A program made the translations under genes and the position numbers. Below are positions 1-9,174 of a stretch of 64,000 nt of DNA, one piece after another. Source of the DNA: Oleidesulfovibrio alaskensis DSM 16109 (GTDB taxonomy: Bacteria; Desulfobacterota; Desulfovibrionia; Desulfovibrionales; Desulfovibrionaceae); assembly GCF_000482745.1 (NCBI RefSeq), contig NZ_AXWQ01000007.1, forward strand, positions 248,001 to 312,000, read 5' to 3'. Within the stretch, counting starts at the first letter, position 1. The number at the start of each line of letters is the position of its first letter. Below the pieces are notes generated by a model, which was not told the origin of the DNA, made no database searches, and was given only the letters and a program-made list of their open reading frames with translations.

Positions 1-1325
1 ATGGGAAGCTGGGTTTCAGGCCAGCGGTACTTGGGTTCGTGCTGGAAGCGCTGCAGGGCGGAAAGCAGCCATATGGGCCCTATGCGCCCGATAAACATAA
101 GCGCGGTGACGATAAGCTTGCCGGGGTCGCTCAGCTGAGGGGTGACACCGGTGGAAAGCCCCACTGTGGCAAACGCCGAAACGCTTTCAAAAAGCAGCTC
201 CAGAAACATGCCTTTTTCCTGCGCCAGCGCACCGCCGGCCGATTCTGTGATGGAAAGCGCCAGAGTGGCCCCCGTGACGGTGAGCACCGCAAAGATGAAG
301 AGGGTGATTGCCTTGTTCATGGTGGCGTCGTCAAGCGCCCTTTCCATGACAACGGTCTGACGGCGGCCGGAAAGCTGTGCCGCCACAAAGGCGCTCAGCG
401 CCCGCAGCGTGGTTGTTTTTATGCCGCCGGCGCAGGAGCCGGGCGAACCGCCCACAAACATGAGAAACAGCATGACCAGCAGCGAAACATTGGCCATGCC
501 GCCTATGTCCACGGTGTTGAAGCCTGCCGTGCGGGCGGTGACGGATTGAAAAAGCGCCTGCAGCACGCGGGTGGGCATGTCTGCGGAACCGCCGCTGTGC
601 AGTTCTGCCAGAAAAAGGCAGGCCGCGCCGCCGAAAATGAGCCACAGCGTGGTGCGCAGCACGATGCGCGTATGACGGCTGAGAGCGGGAATTTCGCCCC
701 GGATGCGCAGCACGGATTCTTCCATGACGGAAAAGCCCAGCCCGCCGGCGATGATCAGCAGCATGAACACCAGATTGACCCCTGCATGGCCTTCCCAGCG
801 CATGAGACTGTCGGAAAACAGGGCGAAACCGGCGTTGCAGAAAGCGGAAACAGCATGGAACAGCGCATGGAACCACGGCATATCCTGCGGAATGAGCACC
901 ATGAGCGCCGCGGCGCCGGCCAGCTCGATGCACAGTGTGAAAATGACCATGTGGGTAAGAAAGCGCCCCAGATCAAAAGAAGGGTCATGCAGCAGCACCT
1001 GCCCCACGGCGGCCTTGTCCGTCAGCGACACTCTGCGCCGCAGCAGAAAGAAAATGAGGCTGGAATAGGTCATGATGCCCAGCCCGCCCAGCTGGATAAG
1101 AACCATGAGCACTGTCCGGCCCGTGGTGGAAAAGGTGGACGGGGTATCCACAACCGCAAGGCCGGTGACGCATACCGCGGATGTGGCGGTGAACAGAGCG
1201 TCGATGAAGCTGATGGACACGCCGTTGAGGCTGTCTTCAAGCCGCAGCAGGCACGCTCCGGCAACAATGACAATGCCGAATGCGTAGACCGGCAACCAGA
1301 AGGGTGACAGATATTTCTGACGCAT
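1..1325 (-). CDS. ktrB: KtrB/TrkH-type potassium uptake channel subunit (3' end beyond window)
   Basis: The protein is the membrane pore subunit of a Ktr/Trk K+ uptake system. About 441 residues are visible from the ATG at 1325; the C-terminus lies left of position 1. All four degenerate P-loops of the family can be read in order: TSAVCVTGL near residue 45, SAFCNAGF near 140, TARTAGFN near 250, and SAFATVGLSTG near 360, each carrying the filter glycine. The length and the TSAVCVTGL loop favour KtrB over the longer TrkH. A TTG further upstream could also start it. A KtrA/TrkA nucleotide-binding partner would be expected just outside the window. Confidence 0.9.
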   Translation of the reverse strand, partial: MRQKYLSPFWLPVYAFGIVIVAGACLLRLEDSLNGVSISFIDALFTATSAVCVTGLAVVDTPSTFSTTGRTVLMVLIQLGGLGIMTYSSLIFFLLRRRVSLTDKAAVGQVLLHDPSFDLGRFLTHMVIFTLCIELAGAAALMVLIPQDMPWFHALFHAVSAFCNAGFALFSDSLMRWEGHAGVNLVFMLLIIAGGLGFSVMEESVLRIRGEIPALSRHTRIVLRTTLWLIFGGAACLFLAELHSGGSADMPTRVLQALFQSVTARTAGFNTVDIGGMANVSLLVMLFLMFVGGSPGSCAGGIKTTTLRALSAFVAAQLSGRRQTVVMERALDDATMNKAITLFIFAVLTVTGATLALSITESAGGALAQEKGMFLELLFESVSAFATVGLSTGVTPQLSDPGKLIVTALMFIGRIGPIWLLSALQRFQHEPKYRWPETQLP

Positions 1326-1584
1326 GCCACGCCATATACGCCGCGCAGCATGATACGGCAAGCATCAAATGGCAGGCTCCGGCATCCCGCATGCGGGCAG
1401 GCATTCCGATGTTTTCACGGCATGTTCTTGCCTTCGTGTCTCCGGTGCACTACTTTTTACAGCGGTCTGCCTCTTTCCGCAGGAAAAGGCGGCCTATGTC
1501 TGCGGTCATGTCCCTGTCCCGCGCGGCAGGGACTGCTCATATCACGGCGTGCTGCGGCCCGCCGCAGTCAGCGGAGGATTAGCA

Positions 1585-3129
1585 ATGGATCTCAGGTTTC
1601 AGAGAGGCCCTTCCGGAGAATGGAAAGCAAGCGTGGTGCTTGCTTTTGCCTTCAAGGGCGAAGACATACGCAAACAGGCACAGGCACTCATCGATGTGGC
1701 TCCGTGGCTGGACATCGCTCCGGCACTGAACGACTTTACGGGTGCCGCGGGCGAAACAGGCGTTCTGTACGGCCATCCCAAAATAGCCATCCCGCGCATC
1801 ATTCTGTGCGGCCTGGGCGAACGGGAATCCTACACCGTTGAAACCCTGCGCAAGTCCGTGGCGGCCGCCATGCAGAAATGCCGCGAACTGAAGCTGGAAA
1901 CAGTGGGCATAGATGTGCAGACCCTTGCCGGTCTGCCCGGCGATGCCGCGCGCAATGTGGAAGAAGCCGTGGTTTCGGCATATCTGCCGCTGTATACCTA
2001 CGAAAGATTCCGCACCACGCGCAAAGAGCCGCTGTTCACCCCGTCGTGGATCAGCCTGTTTTTTGCGGAAGATATAGACAGCACGCTGCGAGATGCCGCC
2101 CGCAGGGGCGAATCGGCCGCAGCCGGTATTTTTCTGACCCGTGATCTTGTCAACGGTCCGGCCAATCTGGTGACACCGTCATTTCTGGAAGAACAGGCCC
2201 GCAAGCTGGCGGCCCGCTATGGTTTTACCGTGCGTTCCATGACCCGTCAGGAAATAGCCGCGGCGGGCATGGGGGCCTTTGAATCAGTTTTTAAGGGCGC
2301 TGTGGAAGATGCACGGCTGCTTGCCATCGAGTATTGCCCCCGCGGGATGGAAAAGGAACAGCCTCTTGTGTTCGTGGGCAAGGGCGTGACCTTTGATACC
2401 GGCGGCATCAGCCTGAAGCCTTCGGCCAACATGGGCGACATGAAAAGTGACATGGGCGGAGCGGGTGCCATTTTCGGCCTGTTTGAAACCATCGGTCAGA
2501 TGGGCGGACAGGCCGGCGCTGCATCGGCCGGATTCACCCGCAGGGTCATCGGCGTGATGCCCTGCACCGAAAACATGCCCGACGGGCAGGCCACACGCCC
2601 CGGTGATGTGGTCACGTCACTTTCCGGACAGACCATCGAAATCATCAATACCGATGCCGAGGGCCGTCTGATTCTGTGCGATGCCATGACATGGGCGCAG
2701 CGGGAATACGATCCCGCGGTGATGGTCGATCTGGCCACGCTGACCGGCGCCTGCCTGATTGCGCTGGGAACCGATGTGGCAGCCGTGTTTGCCACCGATG
2801 ATGCACTGGCAGAAACCGTGCGCACCCGGGGCGGCGACGTGGGAGACCTGTACTGGCGTCTGCCGCTGTGGGACAGGTACTTTGAAGACCTGAAAAGCGA
2901 TGTGGCCGACATGAAGAACGTGGGCGGCCGCGAAGGCGGCACCATTAACGCGGCACTGTTTCTGAAGCAGTTTGTGGATGAAGGACGCCGCTGGGCGCAT
3001 CTGGACATTGCCGGTCCTGCCTACCGCAACAAAAAAAGTCCGCTGTGCCCGTTCGGCGCCACCGGATTTGCCGTACGTACCCTGATGCAGCTTGCACTGC
3101 ACGGCGTGCCTGAACCGTCCGGCGACTGA
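1585..3129 (+). CDS. pepA: Leucyl aminopeptidase PepA (M17)
   Basis: Cytosolic M17 metallo-aminopeptidase of 514 residues that removes N-terminal residues from peptides. The metal-binding stretch GKGVTFDTGG lies near residue 265, followed by MKSDMGGAG, and the family signature NTDAEGRL is near residue 355. The N-terminal PepA domain is present, so the length is normal. The reading frame is open back to 1369, but the ATG at 1585 has a GGAGG at 1573-1577 at good spacing and fits the family N-terminus. It is transcribed divergently from the K+ channel gene and ends before a strong hairpin at 3209. Confidence 0.96.
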   Translation: MDLRFQRGPSGEWKASVVLAFAFKGEDIRKQAQALIDVAPWLDIAPALNDFTGAAGETGVLYGHPKIAIPRIILCGLGERESYTVETLRKSVAAAMQKCRELKLETVGIDVQTLAGLPGDAARNVEEAVVSAYLPLYTYERFRTTRKEPLFTPSWISLFFAEDIDSTLRDAARRGESAAAGIFLTRDLVNGPANLVTPSFLEEQARKLAARYGFTVRSMTRQEIAAAGMGAFESVFKGAVEDARLLAIEYCPRGMEKEQPLVFVGKGVTFDTGGISLKPSANMGDMKSDMGGAGAIFGLFETIGQMGGQAGAASAGFTRRVIGVMPCTENMPDGQATRPGDVVTSLSGQTIEIINTDAEGRLILCDAMTWAQREYDPAVMVDLATLTGACLIALGTDVAAVFATDDALAETVRTRGGDVGDLYWRLPLWDRYFEDLKSDVADMKNVGGREGGTINAALFLKQFVDEGRRWAHLDIAGPAYRNKKSPLCPFGATGFAVRTLMQLALHGVPEPSGD

Positions 3130-3208
3130 AGCCGCCCGCAGGCTGTCGCGTCGCCCCGCTTTTGGCGCGGGCCGCAATAGTTTGCCGGTGCATATGATGC
3201 ATGCATAA

Positions 3209-3235
3209 GGGCGGCCCGCGGGCCGCCCTTTCTTT
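3209..3235 (+). terminator. Rho-independent terminator of pepA
   Basis: A perfect 20-bp palindrome of G and C at 3209-3228 is followed by a T-rich tail on the plus strand. It sits 80 bp after the pepA stop and before the convergent diguanylate cyclase gene. Confidence 0.75.
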
Positions 3236-3284
3236 ATGTGCACAGTGTCCGCCGGATACATGGCGGCAGAAGAACAAAACGGCG

Positions 3285-4496
3285 TCAGGCTATGAGTTCC
3301 TGCGGCATCAGTTCCTCTATGTTGCCGCTGACCACTTTGTTGCGGCCGTGTTCCTTGGCTATGTAAAGCTTCTGGTCCGCGACGCGGATGTGGAATTCGG
3401 GGCTTTCCGTCAGGGTGCATTCCTGCACGCCCAGACTCAGTGTGATGTCTATGGGCATGCCGTGGTAATTGACGGGCGTCTGTTCCACGGTGGAGCGCAG
3501 TTTCTCCGCCAGATTCAAGGCTCCCTGCTCGTCGGTTTCCGGCAGAATGAAGAGAAATTCCTCGCCTCCCCAGCGGCAGACGACATCCTGCCCGCGCACG
3601 CTGCGGCGGAAGTGCTCGGCAAGCTGGTGCAGCACATGGTCGCCGCACTGATGGCCGAAACAGTCGTTGACGTTTTTGAAGTGGTCCACGTCGCACAGTA
3701 TCACCGAAAATGTGGAACCCGACCGTGTGGCCCGCGCCCGTTCTTCGTTAAGTCTGTCGTATATGCCCCGCCGGTTGAGCAGACCTGTCAGCGGGTCGGT
3801 GCAAGCGCATTGTTCCATTTCTCTGGTAAGGGCCACCAGTGTCCGTTGCGTGTGTGCGCGAGAATATTCACCCAGTGCGGAAAACAGGCTCAGAGTAAAG
3901 AAAGCGGCAATTACGCGCACGAAGTAAGACAGCGAAAACGTTTCCGGCGGCATGGCTGCGGGAGAAACAAAAGGGCTGAGCAGCAGCGCAATAAGGAGGA
4001 GCCCCAGCGCCACAGCTGCACGCTTTGTACCGAAGGTGAAAAACGCTGCAGGCGGCAGTGCGAAAAGCCAGAGGATATATGTTATCTGGTCATTCAGACG
4101 CCAGATAAGCAGTACGCCGAGTGTGACGGTAAGAGCCAGCGCAAAGTCGCTTGCCACTTTAAGCATACCGCTTGAGCGCAAAAAAAAGTATAACACACAG
4201 TATGCCCCTGCAGAACACCATAAAATGCCTTTAAGCACCGTAAAGCTTTCGGTATGTTTCAGTACTGCCATCAGTGCACATATAAAGGCACTGAGCAGCA
4301 GAAAGCCGTTCAGCATATAAGTGCGGCGGACTAATTCAGGATCACTGTCTTTCTCTGTTCCGCTGTGCAGTGTCTGATGCAGTTTTATACGCAGATGTTG
4401 CTTCAAGACGCATTCCGTATATGCCGGGCGTGTGAAATAGAGGCGCCCGCAAGGGTAAATTCCGATAAGTTGAATTGAGCGCAGACCGGTTAGCAC
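3285..4496 (-). CDS. Membrane-anchored diguanylate cyclase (GGDEF)
   Basis: The C-terminal half is a GGDEF domain with an active-site GGEEF at about residues 310-314, so it should make c-di-GMP from two GTP. An inhibitory-site RGQD lies exactly five residues before it, which suggests product feedback. The N-terminal part holds about five to six hydrophobic segments (roughly residues 63-200), a membrane sensor without a recognisable named domain. The open frame begins at a GTG (4496) with no clear ribosome site; a TTG at 4406 preceded by GGAA is a reasonable alternative, so the first 30 residues are doubtful. No c-di-GMP phosphodiesterase lies nearby. Confidence 0.9.
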   Translation of the reverse strand: MLTGLRSIQLIGIYPCGRLYFTRPAYTECVLKQHLRIKLHQTLHSGTEKDSDPELVRRTYMLNGFLLLSAFICALMAVLKHTESFTVLKGILWCSAGAYCVLYFFLRSSGMLKVASDFALALTVTLGVLLIWRLNDQITYILWLFALPPAAFFTFGTKRAAVALGLLLIALLLSPFVSPAAMPPETFSLSYFVRVIAAFFTLSLFSALGEYSRAHTQRTLVALTREMEQCACTDPLTGLLNRRGIYDRLNEERARATRSGSTFSVILCDVDHFKNVNDCFGHQCGDHVLHQLAEHFRRSVRGQDVVCRWGGEEFLFILPETDEQGALNLAEKLRSTVEQTPVNYHGMPIDITLSLGVQECTLTESPEFHIRVADQKLYIAKEHGRNKVVSGNIEELMPQELIA

Positions 4497-4522
4497 AGAA
4501 AATGCGTGGTGGCTATAGGGGG

Positions 4523-4586
4523 TTGGCTCCGATAAGCAAAAAAGTGTAGGGCCTGCGGATTAAATGGTGTATGCTGCAGGAGCCAA
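4523..4586. repeat. Inverted repeat upstream of the polyamine operon
   Basis: TTGGCTCC (4523-4530) and GGAGCCAA (4579-4586) pair perfectly. A second nested pair, CCTGC near 4552 and GCAGG at 4576-4580, would extend the fold. The element lies before the putative speA promoter and has no T-tail. Its function is unknown. Confidence 0.4.
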
Positions 4587-4637
4587 GGCGTTATAATCCG
4601 ATACGTTGCATGCCTGTTGCAAAGAACATCTTTTTTA

Positions 4638-4667
4638 TTGACAAGTCAGGGGTGACGCTTCTACTTA
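4638..4667 (+). promoter_or_regulatory. Candidate sigma-70 promoter of the speA operon
   Basis: A perfect -35 TTGACA is at 4638-4643. The best -10 is a poor TACTTA at 4662-4667 (18-bp spacer), so the start site is uncertain. Downstream, ACCCTGCC and GGCAGGGT (4671-4691) form a tight leader hairpin without a T-run. Confidence 0.4.
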
Positions 4668-4670
4668 GCT

Positions 4671-4691
4671 ACCCTGCCTGAATGGCAGGGT
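4671..4691 (+). other. Leader hairpin upstream of speA
   Basis: An 8-bp perfect stem (ACCCTGCC with GGCAGGGT) around a five-base loop lies between the candidate promoter and the speA start. It has no T-tract, so it is more likely an RNA stability or regulatory element than a terminator. Confidence 0.4.
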
Positions 4692-4775
4692 GCGGTGTGC
4701 GGCGTATATGCAGCCGGCAGCGCGCAGTATGGCAAAGGTCGGGCGCGCCCTGCGGGGCGGCCTGTGCAGGTAACA

Positions 4776-6728
4776 ATGAAACGGGGTATTTATGAGGATC
4801 AGAGATTGGCACGTAAGCACACTCTGCAACGGTGGAGCGCCGAAGACTCCGCCGAACTCTATGGCATCCGCAACTGGGGTGCCGGGTACTTCGATGTTTC
4901 CGCCGAAGGCGACGTCGTGGTGTATCCTTTCGGGAGGTCGCATAAGCTGAACGTCAGCGTTCCGGACATCATCCGGGGCATGAAGGAGCGCGGGCTTGAT
5001 ATGCCTGTGCTGCTTCGCATCGAGAACATTCTCGAATCACGCATCTCCCTTCTTCACAAATCATTCCGCAACGCCATCGAATCGCTCGGTTATCAGGGCG
5101 GCTACCGGGGCGTTTTTCCCATCAAGGTCAATCAGCAGCAGCAGGTTATCGAAAAGATAGCCACATACGGCTCCATGTACCATCACGGTCTGGAGGTCGG
5201 TTCCAAGGCGGAGCTTATCGCCGCCATCTCGCAGGCGCAGGATAAAGAAGCGTGCATTGTCTGCAACGGGTACAAGGACGAGGAGTTCATTGACCTGGGG
5301 CTGCATGCCGTCCGCATGGGGTTCAAGTGCTTTTTTGTGCTTGAAATGCCGCGTGAGCTTGAGCTTATTCTGCGGCGTTCGCAGCAGATGGGTGTGCGTC
5401 CGCTTATCGGCACCCGTGTTAAGCTTGCCAGCAAGGCGGGCGGTCACTGGAGCGATTCCGGCGGCGAGCTGTCCACTTTCGGCCTGACCACGGCGCAGAT
5501 AATGGACGTGGTGGACCGGCTGCAGAAAGAGGACATGCTCGACTGCTTCCGCCTGCTGCATTACCACCTCGGTTCGCAGGTGCCCAATATCCGCGATATC
5601 CGCAGTGCCGTAATGGAAGCCACCCGCGTTTATGCAGGTCTGGTGTCCGAAGGTGCCGCCATGGGCTATCTTGACCTGGGCGGCGGCCTTGCCGTGGATT
5701 ACGACGGGTCGCATACCAATTTCGTTTCCAGCCGCAACTACACGCAGGACGAGTACTGCACGGACATTGTGGAAGCCGTCATGAGCATTCTGGACGAAAC
5801 AGGTGTGCCGCATCCGCATATCATCACGGAATCCGGCCGGGCCACCGTGGCGTATTATTCCATGCTGCTTTTTAACATCCTTGATGTGAGCGGCGCCGAA
5901 GCCTTTCCCGACAATCTGCCGGATACACTGGATGAAAGTGAACCGGAAATGATCCGCAACCTGTTCGAGGCGTTCAGAGGGCTTACTCTGCGCAACCTGC
6001 AGGAATGCTATAACGACGCGTTGTACTACCGCGACGAAATCCGCCGTAATTTTCTGGACGGACGGGTGACGCTGCGTCAGCGCACGCTGGGCGAGCGGAT
6101 TTTCTGGGCACTCATGCGGCGTGTGGCGGAGGAAAAAGATAAACTCCGTCATGTGCCCAAAGAACTTGCCGAGATAGACCGTGTACTGGCCGATGTCTAT
6201 TACGGCAACTTCAGTGTGTTCCAGTCGCTGCCCGACTCTTGGGCCATCGAACAGCTGTTTCCTGTCATGCCGGTTCACAGGCTCAGGGAATTTCCCGACC
6301 GTCCGGCCATTCTTTCGGACATCACCTGTGACAGTGACGGACGCATAGACCGCTTCATCGATCCGCAAGGGGTGCGCAATACCATTGACCTGCATTCCCT
6401 TAACGGCGAGGAGTATTATCTGGGCGTCTTTCTGGTGGGCGCGTATCAGGAAACGCTGGGCGACCTGCACAACCTGCTGGGCGACACCAACGTGGTCAGC
6501 ATCCGCGTGGAAGAGGACGGCAGCATTGAATACCGGCGTGAACTGCTTGGTGATTCCGTGGCCGATGTGCTTTCCAGCGTGGAATACGATCCGAGGCGCA
6601 TCATGGAACAGCTGCGCGACACGGCGGAACAGGCAGTGCGCGAGGGGCGCATCACCCCTTCCGAAAGGTTCGGCATTTTGCAGGCCTACGAAAACGGTCT
6701 GCGCGGATACACCTATTTCGAACGATAG
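4776..6728 (+). CDS. speA: Biosynthetic arginine decarboxylase
   Basis: PLP enzyme of fold type III that converts arginine to agmatine and CO2, the first step of polyamine synthesis. It has 650 residues, normal for SpeA. The PLP lysine is in FPIKVNQQQ (K117), and the barrel motifs HYHLGSQ and DLGGGLAVDYDG follow. HIITESGRA and the helical C-terminal part typical of long biosynthetic enzymes are also present. The frame is open to 4695, but the ATG at 4776 follows a GCAGG and gives the conserved start. Three more polyamine genes follow on the same strand with short gaps, so it heads the operon. Confidence 0.96.
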   Translation: MKRGIYEDQRLARKHTLQRWSAEDSAELYGIRNWGAGYFDVSAEGDVVVYPFGRSHKLNVSVPDIIRGMKERGLDMPVLLRIENILESRISLLHKSFRNAIESLGYQGGYRGVFPIKVNQQQQVIEKIATYGSMYHHGLEVGSKAELIAAISQAQDKEACIVCNGYKDEEFIDLGLHAVRMGFKCFFVLEMPRELELILRRSQQMGVRPLIGTRVKLASKAGGHWSDSGGELSTFGLTTAQIMDVVDRLQKEDMLDCFRLLHYHLGSQVPNIRDIRSAVMEATRVYAGLVSEGAAMGYLDLGGGLAVDYDGSHTNFVSSRNYTQDEYCTDIVEAVMSILDETGVPHPHIITESGRATVAYYSMLLFNILDVSGAEAFPDNLPDTLDESEPEMIRNLFEAFRGLTLRNLQECYNDALYYRDEIRRNFLDGRVTLRQRTLGERIFWALMRRVAEEKDKLRHVPKELAEIDRVLADVYYGNFSVFQSLPDSWAIEQLFPVMPVHRLREFPDRPAILSDITCDSDGRIDRFIDPQGVRNTIDLHSLNGEEYYLGVFLVGAYQETLGDLHNLLGDTNVVSIRVEEDGSIEYRRELLGDSVADVLSSVEYDPRRIMEQLRDTAEQAVREGRITPSERFGILQAYENGLRGYTYFER

Positions 6729-6767
6729 AAGTGCACGCCGCATGATGCGGCTGCAAGGAGATGCCCT

Positions 6768-7964
6768 ATGGCAAAAGTGCTCATTCTCGGCGCCGGCGGT
6801 GTCGGCTCTGTTGCCGCGCATAAGTGCGCGCAGGCCCCGGATATTTTTTCAGAAATCGTGCTGGCAAGCCGCACGGTCTCCAAATGCGTCGCCATTGCCG
6901 ATTCCATCCGGCAGCGCACCGGCCGCACCATAGAAACCGCTCAGGTGGATGCCGACAACGTGGCGGAAATGGTGCAGCTGATCAACGCGGTAAAGCCTGA
7001 TCTGGTGGTGAATCTCGCCCTGCCGTATCAGGATCTGCCCGTCATGGATGCCTGCCTTGAAACCGGCGTCAATTATCTGGACACGGCCAACTACGAACCG
7101 CCGGACACTGCCCGTTTTGAATACAAGTGGCAGTGGGAGTATCAGGACCGCTTCAGGGAAAAAGGGCTCATGGCACTGCTGGGCAGCGGGTTTGATCCCG
7201 GTGTGACCAACGTGTTTGCCGCCCATGCCGTCAAGCACCATTTTGACGAGATTCATGTTCTCGACATTATCGACTGCAATGCCGGTGATCACGGCTATCC
7301 TTTTGCCACCAATTTCAATCCGGAAATCAATATCCGTGAAGTAACCGCCAGAGGGCGCTACTGGGAGCGCGGCGAATGGGTGGAGACCGATCCTCTTTCG
7401 TGGAGCATGCAGTATGATTTCCCCGAGGGCATCGGCAGGAAAAAGTGCTTTCTCATGTACCACGAAGAGCTTGAGTCGCTGGTGCGCAACCTGCCCGGCA
7501 TCAGGCGCGCCCGGTTCTGGATGACGTTTTCAGACAACTATCTCAACCACCTGAAGGTGCTTGAAAATGTTGGTATGACCCGCATTGATCCCGTGCGCTA
7601 TAACGGGCAGGACATTGTGCCGCTGCAGTTTCTCAAGGAACTGCTGCCCGATCCCGCATCGCTGGGCCCGCGTACCAAAGGCAAGACCTGCATCGGCAAC
7701 GTGATGCACGGTGTCAAGGACGGCAAGGAAAAGAGCCTGTACGTATACAACGTGTGTGATCATGAAGAATGCTACCGCGAGGTAGGTTCTCAGGCCATTT
7801 CCTACACCACCGGCGTGCCCGCGATGATAGGTGCCATGATGATGGTCACCGGCAAGTGGCAGGGCCGCGGCGTGTTTAACATGGAACAGCTTGACCCTGA
7901 CCCGTTCATGGAAGAGCTCAACAAGCGTGGTCTGCCGTGGAAAGAGGTTATCTTGAAAGGTTAG
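6768..7964 (+). CDS. Carboxy(nor)spermidine dehydrogenase, saccharopine-dehydrogenase family
   Basis: NAD(P)H-dependent enzyme that reductively joins aspartate semialdehyde to putrescine (or diaminopropane), giving carboxyspermidine or carboxynorspermidine. The Rossmann motif GAGGVGSVAAH is at residues 7-17; the 398-residue length and the whole sequence match the saccharopine-dehydrogenase-like family. The start has AAGGAG seven bases upstream. Its 3' end overlaps the decarboxylase gene by 28 bases, so the two are translationally linked. With agmatinase in the same operon supplying putrescine, I infer carboxyspermidine as the product. Lysine metabolism, used by relatives, is unlikely here. 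Confidence 0.9.
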   Translation: MAKVLILGAGGVGSVAAHKCAQAPDIFSEIVLASRTVSKCVAIADSIRQRTGRTIETAQVDADNVAEMVQLINAVKPDLVVNLALPYQDLPVMDACLETGVNYLDTANYEPPDTARFEYKWQWEYQDRFREKGLMALLGSGFDPGVTNVFAAHAVKHHFDEIHVLDIIDCNAGDHGYPFATNFNPEINIREVTARGRYWERGEWVETDPLSWSMQYDFPEGIGRKKCFLMYHEELESLVRNLPGIRRARFWMTFSDNYLNHLKVLENVGMTRIDPVRYNGQDIVPLQFLKELLPDPASLGPRTKGKTCIGNVMHGVKDGKEKSLYVYNVCDHEECYREVGSQAISYTTGVPAMIGAMMMVTGKWQGRGVFNMEQLDPDPFMEELNKRGLPWKEVILKG

Positions 7965-9112
7965 GCATCGGAAGGGTGCCCTCGCCGTGCTTTGTGGTGG
8001 ACGAGGGCCTTCTGAGCCGGAATCTTGCCGTGCTGGACACGGTTCAGCAGCGCACCGGTGCCAGAATTCTGCTGGCACTCAAGGGGTTTGCCATGTTCAG
8101 CGTGTTTCCGCTGCTGCGCACGGTACTGCATGGAGCCTGTGCCAGTTCGCCGCATGAGGCCCGTCTTGCGCGGGAGGAATTCGGGCGCGAGGTGCATGTT
8201 TTTGCCGCCGCGTACTCCGATGACGACATGCAGGACATCCTGCGGCATGCTGACCATGTGGTGTTCAACTCATTTGCACAGCTGGAGCGTTTCCGGCCTG
8301 CGGTGCAGGCCTGTCCGCGGCATGTGAGCATGGGTATACGCGTCAATCCCGAACACTCGGAAGGCGCGGTGCCCATATACGACCCGTGTTCGGACGGTTC
8401 TCGTCTGGGCGTGCGTCTGCGTGAGTTTGAAGCGGCTCTGGAACGGGATTCCGGCGCACTGGACGGTGTGGAGGGGCTGCATTTTCATACGCTGTGTCAG
8501 CACAATGCCGATGCGCTGGAGCGTACGCTGGCCGAGGTGGAAAAGAAATTCGGCCGGTGGATGCACGGCATGCAGTGGGTCAACATGGGCGGCGGGCACC
8601 ACATTACCCGCAGCGATTACGATGTGGACACGCTGTGCCGGTGCGCCGCGCATGTGCGCCGCACATACGGTGTGCAGGTGTATCTGGAGCCCGGCGAGGC
8701 GGTGGCGCTGGACACCGGCATACTGGTGGCCACCGTGCTGGATGTGGTTCAGGCGGATATGCCTGTGGCCATACTGGACGCTTCGGCCGCATGCCATATG
8801 CCCGATGTACTGGAAATGCCCTACAGACCCCATGTCATCGGCTCGGGGCTGCAGGGGGAAAAAGCGTATTCCTACCGCTTTGCCGGCAAGTCGTGTCTTG
8901 CCGGTGATGTCATCGGCGAATACTCGTTTGATGAGCCGCTCAGGGCCGGAGACAGGGTGGCCTTTACCGATATGGCCATCTACTCCATGGTGAAAACAAA
9001 CACCTTCAACGGGCTGCAGCTGCCTGCCATAGCACGCTACAGACCCGCCACCGATGAAATACTGGTCGAGCGTACCTTTGGGTACGAAGACTTCAGAAAC
9101 AGGCTTTCCTGA
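7937..9112 (+). CDS. nspC: Carboxynorspermidine/carboxyspermidine decarboxylase
   Basis: Fold-III PLP decarboxylase of 391 residues that completes spermidine (or norspermidine) synthesis by removing the carboxyl group. The PLP lysine is in LLALKGFAM (K49). The catalytic HFHTLCQ loop and the C-terminal YSMVKTNTFNG are present. The frame starts with a GTG at 7937, inside the dehydrogenase gene; no ATG is available before the conserved PSPCFVVDE block, so I keep this GTG although its ribosome site is weak. The 28-base overlap points to coupled translation. Confidence 0.93.
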   Translation: MERGYLERLGIGRVPSPCFVVDEGLLSRNLAVLDTVQQRTGARILLALKGFAMFSVFPLLRTVLHGACASSPHEARLAREEFGREVHVFAAAYSDDDMQDILRHADHVVFNSFAQLERFRPAVQACPRHVSMGIRVNPEHSEGAVPIYDPCSDGSRLGVRLREFEAALERDSGALDGVEGLHFHTLCQHNADALERTLAEVEKKFGRWMHGMQWVNMGGGHHITRSDYDVDTLCRCAAHVRRTYGVQVYLEPGEAVALDTGILVATVLDVVQADMPVAILDASAACHMPDVLEMPYRPHVIGSGLQGEKAYSYRFAGKSCLAGDVIGEYSFDEPLRAGDRVAFTDMAIYSMVKTNTFNGLQLPAIARYRPATDEILVERTFGYEDFRNRLS

Positions 9113-9118
9113 ACCGGT

Positions 9119-9145
9119 GACCGCCCCGTGCCTTGCGGGGCGGTC
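9119..9145 (+). other. Intercistronic hairpin between nspC and speB
   Basis: GACCGCCCC (9119-9127) pairs with GGGGCGGTC (9137-9145). Only a short tail follows (TTG), so it is more likely an mRNA-processing or partial-terminator element than a full stop. Confidence 0.5.
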
Positions 9146-9174
9146 TTGCGCGGTGTGCCGCGCGAGGAGCTGAT

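Noticed and set aside
39..1307. Long plus-strand open frame of 422 codons
   Set aside because: It is antisense to the K+ channel gene, whose minus-strand translation shows all four P-loops; the plus frame has shadow composition (Gln, His and Arg rich).
5061..6821. 586-codon minus-strand frame
   Set aside because: Antisense to speA, which carries the complete enzyme signature.
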